Origin: Hordeum vulgare subsp. vulgare
Taxonomy: Eukaryota; Streptophyta; Magnoliopsida; Poales; Poaceae
Length of the DNA: 64,000 nt
Direction: 5' to 3'
NCBI RefSeq assembly: GCF_904849725.1
Contig: NC_058520.1
Span: 317,699,186-317,763,185 of the forward strand
The notes under the pieces: model-generated
Seen by the model: only the letters and a program-made list of their open reading frames with translations
Told to the model about the DNA's origin: nothing
Databases searched by the model: none
Shown here: piece after piece, positions 46,635 to 57,961 of the stretch
How the letters are laid out: each line of letters starts with the position of its first letter
How positions within the stretch are numbered: position 1 is the stretch's first letter
Translations under genes and position numbers: made by a program

Positions 46635-47870
46635 TGGATCTAGGATATTTGAAAAACAATTTTGGACTAAGTTCATGATAATTAAGTTCATCTAATAAAA
46701 TTACTAATGAAATCCCACTTAGATCGACATCCCTCTAGTCATCCAAGTGTTACATGATCCATGTCGGCTAGCCAATGTGCGATCATCACGTGAGATGGAC
46801 TAGTCATCGATGGTGAGCATCTCCATGCTGATCGTATGAACCATACAACTCATGGTCGACCTTTCGGTCTCCCATATTCGAGGGCATGTCTGTACATGCT
46901 AGGCTCGTCGACTCAACCTAAGTGTTTTGCATGTGTAAACTGGCTTACACCCGTTGTATGTGAATGTAAGAATCTATCACACCCGATCATCACGTGGTGC
47001 TTCGAGACAATGATCCTTCGCAACAGTGCACACTTAGGGGAATACTTATCTCGAAATTTTAATGAGGGATCATCTTATCTTTGCTATCGCCGTTCTAAGC
47101 AATAAGTTGAAAAACATGATAAACATCACATGCAATCATATAGTGACACGATATGGCCAATATGATCTTGCTCCTTTGATCTCCATCTTCGGGGCACCAT
47201 GATAATCATCGACACCAGTATGACACCATGATCTCCATCGTTGTGTCTTCGTGAAGTCGTCATGCCAACTATTACTTCTACTACTATAGCTAACTTTTAG
47301 TAATAAAGTGAAGTAATCACATGGCGTTGCATCTCATACAATGAATGAAGACAACTCCAACGGCTCCCGCCAGTTGTCATACTCATCGACATGCAAGTCG
47401 TGAATCCTATTACAAGAACATAATCAATCTCATACATCACATATGTAACATCACATCCTTTTGGCCATATCACATCACCTAGCATACCCTTCAAAAAAAG
47501 AAGTTAGACATCCTCTAATTGTTGTTGCAAGTTTTACGTGGTTCGTTAGGGTTTCTAGCAAGAACGCTTCTTACCTACATGACAGCAAAAATGTTGATAT
47601 GCCAATGCTATTTACCGTTCATAAGGACCCTCTTCATTGAATCCGATCCGATTAAAGTGGGAGAGAGAGACACCCGCTAGCCACCTTATGCAACAAGTGC
47701 ACGTCGGTGGAACCAGTCTCACGTAAGAGTACGTGTAAAGTCGGTTTGGGCCGCGTCATCCCACGATGCCACCGAATCAAGATAAGACTAGTAACGACAA
47801 GCAATTGACAAAATCAGCGCCCACAACTTTTGTGTTCTACTCGTGCATAGAATCTACGCATAAAACCTTG
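46635..47870 (-). other. Copia-2 untranslated leader
   Basis: Noncoding leader of the BARE type between primer-binding site and gag; homologous to 22641-23869. No gene seen. Confidence 0.7.
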
Positions 47871-47883
47871 GCTCGAATGCCAC
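47871..47883 (-). other. Degraded primer-binding site of copia-2
   Basis: The minus strand reads GTGGCATTCGAGC next to the 5' LTR, a mutated form of the TGGTATCAGAGC site. Confidence 0.6.
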
Positions 47884-48235
47884 TTTTGGGAAACATAGTA
47901 ATTTCAAAAAAAATCCTACGTCATGCAAGGATCTATCTATGGAGAAACCAGCAAGGAGCAAAGGGGTAGAGCATCTTCATACCTTTAAAGATTGCTAAGC
48001 AAAAGCGTTGCTAGAACGCGGTTGATGGAGTCGTACTCGCAGCGATTCAGATCATGGTGGATTCCAATCTAAGCACCGAACAACGGCGCCTCCGTGTTCA
48101 ACACACGTGCAGCTCGATGATATCTCCAATGCCTTGATCCAGCAAGGAGGGAGGAGAGCTTGAGGGAGAGCTCCGGCAGCACGATGGCGTGGTGACGGTG
48201 GAGCTACGTGGCACCCCGACAGGGCTTCGCCAATA
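47884..48235 (-). repeat. Copia-2 5' LTR, internally deleted
   Basis: The first about 348 bases (plus direction) match the 3' LTR from 36669 to about 37016 (GGGCTTTGCCA), then jump within a shared CCA to what is probably the last few LTR bases, followed by TATGG. About 1.4 kb of LTR, including the TATA region, is missing. Confidence 0.75.
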
Positions 48236-48240
48236 TATGG
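48236..48240. repeat. Probable target-site duplication TATGG of copia-2, right copy
   Basis: Matches 36664-36668. Confidence 0.6.
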
Positions 48241-49105
48241 ACCCTGAACTTGTCCAGGTTAAAACATAATGTGTGTCATGTGAGAGCCGAATATGTTAAA
48301 AGGAGAAACCATGGGTTAACGTACCTGCTTCACTGAAGCATTACTTGAACCTGATCAGCCAGTCTAAATCGCCGAGTGCCATTGAGCCGTCTTACCATAA
48401 AGGGTTATTACACCCATCTATATCAGGGCATGACTAGAGCCTTGGAAGCCAGTCTCCCTACCGAGTCTCACTGAGACGACCTATTAAAACTGAATTGTTG
48501 CCATTATATGGTATTACCCTTTCTAGGAAGGATTCAATGTTTTATACCGGCTCATACAGAGCGTCCGGGTTAAAGATTCGTTGCCTTACGATGGCGAGAT
48601 AAATTACAATAGTGGAAAATTTTAGAAAGGCGACTTATATGGACCCACTCGTCTTGACTTCAACAAAAGCCTGGACATAAGAGCATTATTTGAGTCATAT
48701 CTTAAGACATTGGCAAGTTCATATGCGATACAAAGAGCTTAAAACATGCACAAAGCCATGGCCTGGACAATCGGTTTTTACAACTCAGAATATTACAAGG
48801 CTCCATGGAGCCCAGGATCTTGGACAAAAGTTCATCAAGAATCAGTAAACATCACCGGCTGTCAATTCGTCCAAGTTAAGCTTCAAGCTGATGTCTCATT
48901 CAAGGCGCCGCCAGGTCATCTTGTGCCTAGACTTATGGTTCTTGGATATGAAGGATGTCCATATCCTAGTTGCAATGGGTAAAGGCGTGGAATTCCACTT
49001 CTTGATTCAAGATGGGGGACGGGGCAACATCAGGGCCAAAGAGATCAGATTCACTGGTTCAAACATGGATGGCTGCACTCTTGTGTTGCTGTCATCATAA
49101 GCCGC
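48241..49105 (+). other. Tat spacer downstream of pol, right part
   Basis: Continuation of the Tat 3' region after copia-2. No convincing gene on either strand; a 78-codon plus-strand frame (48746-48982) has no recognisable motif. Confidence 0.5.
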
Positions 49106-52100
49106 CTAATATGTCTTCAGATCGACACCCTCAGCCAATCGACAAGAAAATATATGAGATGCCTTCATACAATGGGCATAATCCTCCTGGGTAAAAGCTG
49201 ACCAATCATCTTTGAGTTGAGGAAACCCGCCAGCTATCTCCTCTCGGTTAAATTCTGATGCATAAGCCAAAGCCCGACTTGGAGTAGCTATTGCCCCCTT
49301 ACGGGCGGTTGATTTCTTCATTCTTCAATTTGTTTGGGAATCATTGAAAGGTGCTTCAGCACGTCATTGATGAACTTGACTGGCTCTTTATCCCCCATAA
49401 CAACCTTGATAGTGAACAAGCTCCCAGCATACAATTGCTCAGTAAAAATATAGAAAGCTTTTAGCTTAAATATATTGTTGTCTTGAAGATTACGATTCCG
49501 AAGACTTGTGAATCATTCAAGCACATAAGTCGCCTAGCGGGTCTTCGCACAAAGTTTTGCTTGTACAAAGGTATCGTAAGATTCATCAAGAAAATTCTTA
49601 CCAAAGACAACTTCAGTCATCTACGAAATATGTGGTCTGAGACCCGTGAGCTCTTCAGTAACTGGCTTCAACTTACCTTCGGCGTCTTCCACACGTTTAA
49701 TCAAGGCGGCTCTCTCAGACTCGATAGATTCTTTATACGCCTTGAAGTCAACTTTGATCGTTTCAATTTCTTCACAAGAGGCCTGAAGTTTCTCATCAAT
49801 TTAGGCCCGGGTGTCTCGTTGCAGCGCGAGATTCTTCCTTATACAGGCCAATTCTGAGTCAGCCAGACTTACAGTTTCCTGTACAATCAAATTCAAAAGT
49901 GGATATTAGTCACATCTAAGCCGCTGGCAAGGTGCATAATGACGCTCGGGGCTGGCATGGAAATTATTACAAGTCTCAAGTAGATTGCAAGCAATATACT
50001 TGCCACTTGGGGCCTAATGCATATCAGTTTTTTTATCGTATGAGAGACCCGACTCATCTCCAAGTAAGATGACTCAGCCCTTTGGGGCTACAGGTTCTGA
50101 GCATTTTCAATGTGGACCAATATTACAACTTGTGCAAAGGATAAGACCCGGCTCATTATAATAATGACCCGGCCCTTGGGGGCTACAGGTCGAATTTTTA
50201 CAAGTCACCATGATAAGACCCGACTCATTAAAATAATGACCTGACCCTTTGGGGCTACAGGTTGAATTCTTACAAGTCAGTAGGATAAGAGCCATCTCAT
50301 TATTCTCATAATGACCTAGCCCTTGGGGGCTATAGGTTGAAATCCTACGTCTAAGCACCAACTCATCTTCAAGAAGATAAGCTGGCCCTTGGGGGCTACA
50401 CGAGTCTTCATTCACGTTTCCATTTTATCAAGACCCAATTCATCTTCAAGAAGATAACTCGACCCTTGGGGGCTACATAAGGATATATGGAATGCAAGAT
50501 TAGACTGGACCTACCTCAAATGTCTTCTTCATCATGCCCACTAAGCTGGCTTCCATGTCCCAGCTTGTGGAGAGGCGGCTTAAATAACCAGAGTGAAGTT
50601 TGTCAAAGCTGAGTTTGTCGATATTGGGAAGTTCAAGATTAACCTTTTCTTTATCAAGCAAAGGCGTATCAGTTTTGGAGGAATGCTTGGTCAACACAGT
50701 GAACACTAGAGTTGTGTGACCTGTCCCAGTAATAACCACCCCTTCCTCATGATAAGCAGCGTCTTTGGTTGTTTTTGGTGGACATGGCGGGTTACGAATA
50801 ATCTTCACGCTATTTTCCATGGTCAGTTCAATAGCACTTACCAGTTTGACATGTCGAAGCGTGTCATCATCTGCAACCTGATGAGACTCAGGGGGGTCAG
50901 TAGGAGTATGAACACGAGTTTCACGAGTAACAAGTGGTGGAGTTGGCCACTTTCTTTCTCTTGGATTTGGCCCTATAAAGCAAAGGTATCATATCAAGAT
51001 ATATGCAAGTGTTAAAATTACATAGCAATATTTGCAAGCAAAAATGCATGAGTTACCCTGGATTGATAATAAGGGGTGGCAGCTTTGACACAGACGAGCC
51101 ACCCGATGAAGGTGGTGACCCCTGATAAATTAAATCAAAAGGTTTAAGAGGCTGTTGGATAAGACTAGTTTTGGGAAAGAAAGGGTTGGACTATCAGGTA
51201 CCTCTTTCCATCGTTTACGAGTGGTCGACTTCTGAGGTAAATCAGTTGCAAGGTCATGTGAGGTGCTTCGAGTCTGGCGCCTTGGTGTACACAAAGTCTT
51301 CTTCAAAAGGAAATCTGGATCCAAATAAGCTTCCGGGTGAGACAAAGGTATTTTTCTAACAACCCGCCTTGGTGGCCTTGGAAACGAGAGATCCGATTCA
51401 GAGGAGATAGAATTTACCTTAGCATCTTCGTCCTGGCTAGCAGCTTCATCATCCTGAGACTGAAGGTGAGTTAGCAAGTCTAAGTTAAAAACAGTTTAAA
51501 AGTAAAGGATGTACCTCAGATTGATTATCAACAGTGTGAGACTCATCCATAGCCTCTATGGTCGCCTTGTTTTCTTCTTGCTTGGGGTCGCTTTAGGTTT
51601 CTTTCGAGTGACCTTTTGTTGTTTCCTTCTCCAAAATGGAGAGTTTGGATGCACACATTTTGATAAGACAAATATTTGGAAAGATGAAGAGTCTTACAAG
51701 CAAAGTGAAAGATATCAAGGTTGATTACCTCATAAGTTGGGTTCTCAGTGTAGAAGGCCTTTAGACCAATTTTATTGCAAACCTCCTTCGGTTCACCCAA
51801 TAGCTTCTTCACTGTATTGTTCACGTTGCTCGGATCAAAAGTGAGGTTGTTGAAGCATTGTGCATTGTTTAATTCGCCATCATATTCACACATTAAGGCG
51901 CCATGCTCGCTCAGGGGTAAGATCCGCCAGGACACCCAACATCAAGTCAGATCAACTCCAGTTAACCCATTAACTTTTAAGGCTTTGAGATTGGACCAGA
52001 CAAAGGCGAGATGGCTACATTCCTCTGCAGATGCCAAGTCAAGAGGAGAAAGTCCATGCGAAGGCGTTCTACTCTGAAACCCGGTAGGGGATTCTCGTTT

Positions 52101-52610
52101 GCAGGAGATGTGTTCTTGCAGTAGAACCAGATTTTGGACCATCCTTTAGGATTACTAGGCAGAAGAGCGGCAGGAATACCATAGTTTCTTCGCCTCTGAA
52201 TTGTGACCCTGCCAAGTTCTAGAATAGGTCCGTTAGCAAACTCTGTCTGGCGGTTGAGATAGAAGAGCTCTGTGAACAATGGGACAGTAGGCTCCATTCC
52301 CATATACACCTCACAGAACACTTGGAAGTGGCACAAGTTGGATATGGAATTGGGAGCCAAGTCTTGAGGGTAGGTTATAAAAGTGCAATACGTACCGGAG
52401 GAATTTTGACCCGGGAGGAGAGAATCCTCGCTCAAGAAGGTCCGGAAAGACTACTACTTCTACTTCACTGGCTTGTGGTCGTTCCTCCCCAGAGGTGGCT
52501 CGCCAAGCAATCTTTTCTGTAGGAGGCAGAGCCCCTAGTTCCACATAATTTGTGAGAGTAGCCTCAGTAACTTGTGAAGGCACCCAGTTGCATGAAACAT
52601 GTTTGGCCAT
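49106..52610 (-). pseudogene. Antisense ORF region of the Tat element (gypsy-type 'transposase' family)
   Basis: A gene-like region lies opposite to pol. From 52610 the protein begins MAKHVSCNWVPSQVTEATL and runs through PPGSKFLRYVLHFYN; other frames (52435-51977, 51935-51543) continue with LAPNSISNLCHFQVFCEVY, RRRNYGIPAALLPSNPKGW and GEPKEVCNKIGLKAFYTENP. This pattern fits my memory of the plant family labelled 'putative gypsy type transposon' (Pfam Transposase_28), whose function is unknown. A charged linker follows (51477-51130), then tandem repeats (50047-50476), then a coiled-coil tail (about 49870-49620: CEEIETIKVDFKAYKESI, RAALIKRVEDAEGKL). Frame changes may be mutations or intron boundaries. 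Tat-lineage elements are known to carry such extra antisense ORFs. Confidence 0.65.
50047..50476. repeat. Tandem repeat array in the Tat 3' region
   Basis: Six imperfect units of about 65-90 bp, each with a GACCCGACTCAT-like start and a CCCTTGGGGGCTACAGG-like end. On the minus strand they stay open for about 100 codons with a repeating C-SPQG-GHY pattern. Confidence 0.85.
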
Positions 52611-52656
52611 GGCAGATTAGCCAAGGAGAAAAAGCTCCAAAAGCATAATTGGCGGT

Positions 52657-52665
52657 TTATATAAG
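52657..52665 (-). promoter_or_regulatory. TATA-like box for the Tat antisense ORF
   Basis: TTATATAAA on the minus strand, about 50 bp upstream of the ATG at 52610. This spacing would allow transcription to start just before the ORF. Confidence 0.4.
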
Positions 52666-53637
52666 AAGAGGCAGCTTATCCTAAAAGCTAAACAGTGTGA
52701 TCAGACTACAAGGTTCCTAACGGATTATGGCTGAATGACATGATAAGTTACGGATGAGCCGTTGTTTATTAAGTCACTGTTTAAATAAAACCGACTTACA
52801 GATGTGGCGGGTTATGGTCGCAACAATGACCCGGCGATATGAAGGGGACTCATAGCAGTTCAAATTATCTGTTTTTCTACTAAGTCCAGGACAAACAACT
52901 TTCTACCGAAGTGTCTAATATTACAGATCTACAAAAGATTCAAAAAAGGGAAATATTTACTAACCCTAAACAACTAGGTATGAAGCAGAGTGATCTTACT
53001 AACAGATATCAAAGGAAATATATAAAGCATTATGAGCGAAATGGGGCAACTAAACCTACCGCCATAATACTATGGCCTAATATTATCATGATGGGTGAAG
53101 GTGGATGATAATAGAAAGAGCATATGATAAATGCTGACGAACTCCTACGAACAGCTCAAACCTAATGGAGATCAAGGTATGAAGAAGAAGTTACCTGGAG
53201 GATTGTTGACGACGGCGTAGATGACTAGCTCCGTCTTGACGGAGTGAGGGAGCGTCGTGTTCCTGGAAAGCTATTGACCGACAGAGGAGAATGGCGGTGA
53301 CAGCAACGGCGTGATGATCAGACGAGTGCGTGCGCTAGAAGATGAGGGAAAGGGTAAAAATTAAGGGACCCCTCGCGAGTATCTAAAGGCCAAAAGCTGA
53401 AGTGTGACCAACACGTGCGGGAATTAAGGAGGTGCAGTAAATTTCAGAGTTAAAGGCGCCTTGATTTTCTGGCCAAACGGATAGATATACAGACCGTTAT
53501 GATGGCATCACTGAATCCCTATAAGTTTGGGGCGGGTGACGTCACTGATGAGCAGGAAAAGAAAACAGAAGATGAGCCGCCAAGATCAGAGATGAAGGAT
53601 ATTGATATGAATAAATTCAAATCAATCTAAGGCCTAA
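52666..53637 (+). other. Tat region between antisense ORF and 3' LTR
   Basis: A noncoding stretch of about 1 kb; it would be the upstream region of the antisense ORF. A 65-codon plus-strand frame (52911-53108) has no recognisable motif. Confidence 0.5.
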
Positions 53638-54188
53638 TGTTGGGGAAATAAACCTGCTATATAACATGCCCTATTGGTCCATGTCATTATTATGGCAACT
53701 CAACGTTTTTGGTAAGATGAGCCATGACATGCAAGACTAGAGGCGCAAGGCGGGTCACCAAGATGAGCCCGTTGGCAGCCAAGGACATGAAGATGGCGAC
53801 TTAAGGTCCACGAGGTAAAAGGTCACTCGGAGTTTCCTTTCTTAAGGAGCAAGGAGAGTTAGACACATAACGGGTCACGAATCATAACATGACCTAGACT
53901 CTTGTAAACCTAGGGTCTCGACATGTATATATAGGTGAGTCTCTAGGGACGATAGACTTAAGTTACAATCCATCGATAGCTAGGTCAAGCGAATCTGCTC
54001 CCTTGTAATCGATTTCATCATCGATACACACAAACTAGGACATAGGCTTTTACTTCTATCGGAGGTGCTGAACCGGGGTAAACTCATCTCTCGTTCCCGA
54101 TCAACCGCTTTGAGTCACCATGTAGTTGCAATGGCATCATCACTAAGTCCTTTCAAGAGGACATTTGTCATGACAAAACCACGATAGT
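53638..54188 (+). repeat. Tat 3' LTR (end approximate)
   Basis: Begins TGTTGGGGAAATAAACC and shows the typical compact Tat-type LTR: TATA box (53926-53933), a transcribed U5-like tail with GCTGAACCGGGGTAAACTC, and an end near ACAAAACCACGATAG. No second copy is in the window, so limits are inferred from family layout; I saw no clear polypurine tract. Confidence 0.6.
53926..53933 (+). promoter_or_regulatory. TATA box of the Tat 3' LTR
   Basis: TATATATA in ACATGTATATATAGGTGAG, in the middle of the LTR where the core promoter is expected. Confidence 0.5.
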
Positions 54189-54189
54189 T

Positions 54190-55073
54190 AGTGACATCTA
54201 GATGTCTCGTGCTAGAATAGGAGGGTCAAGTCTGGGTGTAACTTCCTGTCGACGGGGAAGTCCTTGACTTCCTTAAAGGAGGTGATCTTCATTCGCAGGT
54301 GGTCTTCATCCTTGAAAGTGTTGAAGCGAGTCAATGTAGGCTTCTTGATGAGATCTTCCACTTGGCTGAGCTATCCGGGTACGTTTTGTAGTCATCTTCT
54401 GCCATTTGTCTTCTTCGTCATGGAGGCATGTTTTTGGCGTGTCTTTGAGTGTTTGGTCTTCTAACCTCTTCATAGCTACTTGTGGAAAATTTTGGGTTCA
54501 GTCTCGTCCCTAAGACTAGCTTAGAGACTTTGTGTTGAAACAGATCCTACCACCTAGGAAAGGTTTTGAAGGGGTCCTAGATAAGCTAACTACCCAAAAG
54601 TATAGATCGGCCAACCAATCCCCACGGTCTGCAAGTGGGTAGAACCACTCTTGACAGGTTTTCCAACATGATTCGGGCGGGATCACGTCCTTGATTGGAC
54701 CAAAAAGGGGCTAGTAAAGAAGTCACGACACTCGACCACTCCGTCCGAGGCTTCCCAAGAGAGTATGGAAGTCATGCTTATCGTAGACCATCAAAGAGGT
54801 GGGTGAGGGGTGGTATCGACTTCTCGGTTCCTTCCTAGTCAGGAACTGATAGGTGACCATTAACAAGGGGATCTTTAACTTCTCTTGATGTCCAAGGGCT
54901 TCATTGTGCTTGAATGTCGGTCCTCCTTGACATGGTCTAGCTAATGTAGCTGGCAGAGGAGTGGTGGTTGACTTCTCTTTCTTATTCTTCCTTGTCATGG
55001 TTTCCCAACCGTAGTGGTTCTTCATCTTGCTTGGGTCCAACCTTAGTTGGTCCAATTTTTCATATCTTATCAT
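54190..55073 (-). pseudogene. Unrecognised coding-like stretches in element R
   Basis: Two minus-strand frames: 55073-54723 (116 codons, starting MIRYEKLDQLRLDPSKM) and a shorter stretch at about 54420-54210 containing LIKKPTLTRFNTFKDEDHL and MKITSFKEVKDFPVD. I do not recognise either. Their even amino-acid composition suggests former coding sequence, perhaps gag of R, but no domain is evident. Confidence 0.3.
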
Positions 55074-55248
55074 CCACTCAGAAACACGGTATCATAATCA
55101 AGACCATTGGACTATATCCAAGTTACTCCGAACCATGTAGTCTCACTTAACACTAGCACACTATTATGACCACCTATTTAAATCGAAATTTCATGTTCGA
55201 TGAGAATTTCTACTTGCTACTCCAAGTCATTATTGTAACATCATCACC
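54998..55248 (+). repeat. Partial direct copy of the 55-57 kb repeat
   Basis: About 250 bp matching 56816-57052 in the same orientation, starting TGGTTTCCCAACCGTAGTGG. It overlaps the 55073-54723 frame. Confidence 0.8.
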
Positions 55249-55277
55249 CCCTAGAAGCACCAATTGACATGCCTCAC

Positions 55278-55795
55278 TTGTGATCATAGTGAGCAAACAC
55301 ATTACAATCTTGATCTAGCACTTGAACTGACGATGCCATAGGTAAGATTGTTTGCCGATATATGACTAGTAGAGAAATGGTTGATATGACTATAATAGAT
55401 GCCTTCGGGATATAATTAAGCCGCTTCGGTGGATTACGAGATTTTCCTAATGATAGGTGAACTTGGTGGATCAAGTTGATAGAGTAGCATAACTTACTTC
55501 TCGCTTGAGTACGTTGGATTTAGTAGGAAAATTACGATCACAAGCTCAAATTCTTGGCAAAATGATAAGTTGACCTTGTCAACTAATATTTACGATGGGT
55601 TGCTGATGTTACAATAATGACTTGGAGTAGAATGTAGGAATTATCGTAAAACATAAGATGTGGATTTAAATAGGTGATCATAATAGAGTGCTAGTGCTAA
55701 CTAAGCCTACATGGTTCGGACTAACTTGGATTTAGTCCAATAATCTTCATTATGATACAATGTTTCTCGGTGGATGATACGATAGGAAAAATTGG
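55278..55795 (-). repeat. Inverted repeat, left arm
   Basis: Reverse complement of 56856-57339 with substitutions and small indels, including about 27 bp absent from the right arm. Confidence 0.85.
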
Positions 55796-56855
55796 AAATT
55801 CTCCGGATTTATTTAAGGATCTATATAAGCTTAACGTTGGAGATTACCTCGTCCTGATATTGGCAGTTCGCGGATATAGGGAAATAATAGTCCTTCAAAT
55901 GATTTGTGGATTGTAGGAACTCTAGGAGATTTTGAAGAATTCCACTGATATTGGATTAGTAATAGTAATGTCCCATGTAATGATTGATGGTATTGATGAA
56001 CTACTGGATTGAATTCATAGGAAGGAAACATCCTGGGTTCGTGTATTACATGTTTCCTTAACCTAGAGGTGTGGTACCATAGACATCGAATAGGTTAGTT
56101 GAGAACTTGGATTTGTAGTGTTTTATTCAAGCTTAGAAGCTTGTATGCTCCACCTGATGGTTTTTATATAAGGATACACGTGAGGTGGTCAATGACATGT
56201 GACAATTTGATTTAGTCCTTCTCTCAAAATCGTGGGAATGTGAACATCATGAGTGGTGTTGGAGTCGACTTATATGAGATGATACCTTTCATGATATAGG
56301 ATGATTTCTGTTTGGAGAAATAGGTAGTATTATTTGCATCTAAGAACTGTGCTCAAGAGTGAGATGATAGACGTTCACTCGTGTGCTAAGCTCCTTGAAA
56401 CCTCGAAGCATTACTTAACCATAACATGGTCGGATTATTACAATAGGTCTTGGCTCTAAGTCGTTAGACCATGGCCAATACTCCACCTTAAAACCACCAA
56501 TCATGTCCATGACGAAGGAGGACACAAAGGAATAGATTAAGTTGGAACACATACCCTTGGACAAGTGACCATCCAGAACAAATGCCCGCTTCTCTCACAA
56601 ATCCCATGAGCAATGTGTTTATATGATAATTGGGGAACTATGTTGTATCCCCCGCAGATGACATGCTTATTTATCCAAGAAGAGTAAGGACACCTTAGAC
56701 GTATTGGGATAAATCCCCTAGAAGCACCAATTGCCATGATTCTCAAGTGTAAGGTTTTACCTTGAAGAAGTTGGACTCCTCGAAGCACCTTGCCCTATGA
56801 TAGAATACATTCTCGTGGTTTCCCAACCGTAGTGGTTCATCCAGTCATAGTTGGT
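55796..56855. other. Spacer between inverted repeat arms
   Basis: About 1.06 kb, A+T-rich, with no convincing gene. It contains a second copy (56715-56738) of a 23-bp motif, CCCTAGAAGCACCAATTG plus flanking bases, also present at 55247-55270. Confidence 0.6.
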
Positions 56856-57339
56856 CCAATTTTTCCTATATCATCATCCATCGAGAAACATGGTATCATA
56901 ATCAAGATGATTGGACTAAATCCAAGTTACTCTGAACCATGTAGGATTACTTAACACTAGCACTCTATTATGATCACCTATTTAAATCCAAATCTCATGT
57001 TCGACGAGAATTCTTATTTGCTACTCCAAGTCATTATTGTAACATCATCAGCCCATCATCAATATTACTTGCCAAGATAAAGTTATCATTTGGCCAAGAA
57101 TTTCACCATGTGATCATAATTGTCTTACTAAATCTAATGTACTCAGCAAGAAGTAAGTTATGCTACTATATCAACTTGATCCACCAAGTTCATCTATCAT
57201 CAGGAAAATCTCGTAATCCACCAAAGGGGCTTATCCTCAAGGCATCTATTATGGTCATATCAACCATTTGTCTACTAGTAACATATCCTCACACAATCTT
57301 ACCTATGGCATGTAATGTGTTTACTCACTATGATCACTA
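56856..57339 (+). repeat. Inverted repeat, right arm
   Basis: Pairs with 55278-55795. Transcription through both arms would give a long imperfect hairpin. Confidence 0.85.
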
Positions 57340-57961
57340 GTTCCATGATGAATCGAGTGTTAAGCAAGGTTGATTAAAGCTCACTAGTTCTTTTGTAAAC
57401 CCGTGAGATAAGCATACAGTTAAGGGCTCGACCGGTGTAAATCGTAAGGTCTAGACTTGTCTAGGGGATGATTACTAATCTTGAGTGGGAAAAATATCTT
57501 CACTGAGTTGAACTAGGTTGCGTAGGTTGTTGCAAAAATTCCTCAGTGCTAGTTGTTTGTCTAGGTGGATCCCTGGTGCATCTTGTCTTGGTGGTGTTCA
57601 GTTGATGAGATGGGGAGAGGGAAAACACCATAGAGGGGATGCCATAAAGGGGGTGGCATAGTGCAAGTGCAATCAAACAAAGGCTAACACATTCATTAAG
57701 ATAAGATAGGCGGCATAGTTGCGTACATCTTGCCTAGGGAATAAGTGCCACTTAAACCAAATCACAAACAGATGAAAGAAACAAGCAACACACAACACGG
57801 TTTCATTTGACCCATCAGAGGGACTCGACTTCACATGGGGATACACGACTCATCCTACTGTAGGGAGTTCTCGTACTCACTAGCTATGCTCTGCCTCATG
57901 TCTCGGAAGAAAGGACGCTTAGTCCTGAGTTCCAAGGTTCTCCTCCTGGTTTCTGTGGGTA
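57340..57961 (-). other. Element R spacer below ORF1
   Basis: No coding frame of note on either strand. By position in T this would be the ORF1-gag spacer and gag start, but no gag domain can be read. Confidence 0.45.

Larger units (their letters stand above)
36669..48235 (-). mobile_element. Copia-2: BARE/Angela/WIS-type element with nested solo LTR
   Basis: Minus-strand copia element in the Tat spacer. Its 3' LTR (36669-42607) is split by a solo Tekay LTR; the polyprotein region is 42640-46634, the leader 46635-47870, and the 5' LTR (47884-48235) is reduced to about 350 bp by an internal deletion. It is better preserved than copia-1: all polyprotein domains can be read, but in several frames. 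Confidence 0.88.

Noticed and set aside
50047..50476. Possible CRISPR-like array
   Set aside because: Units are imperfect, of variable length, without unique spacers, and sit in a plant retrotransposon.
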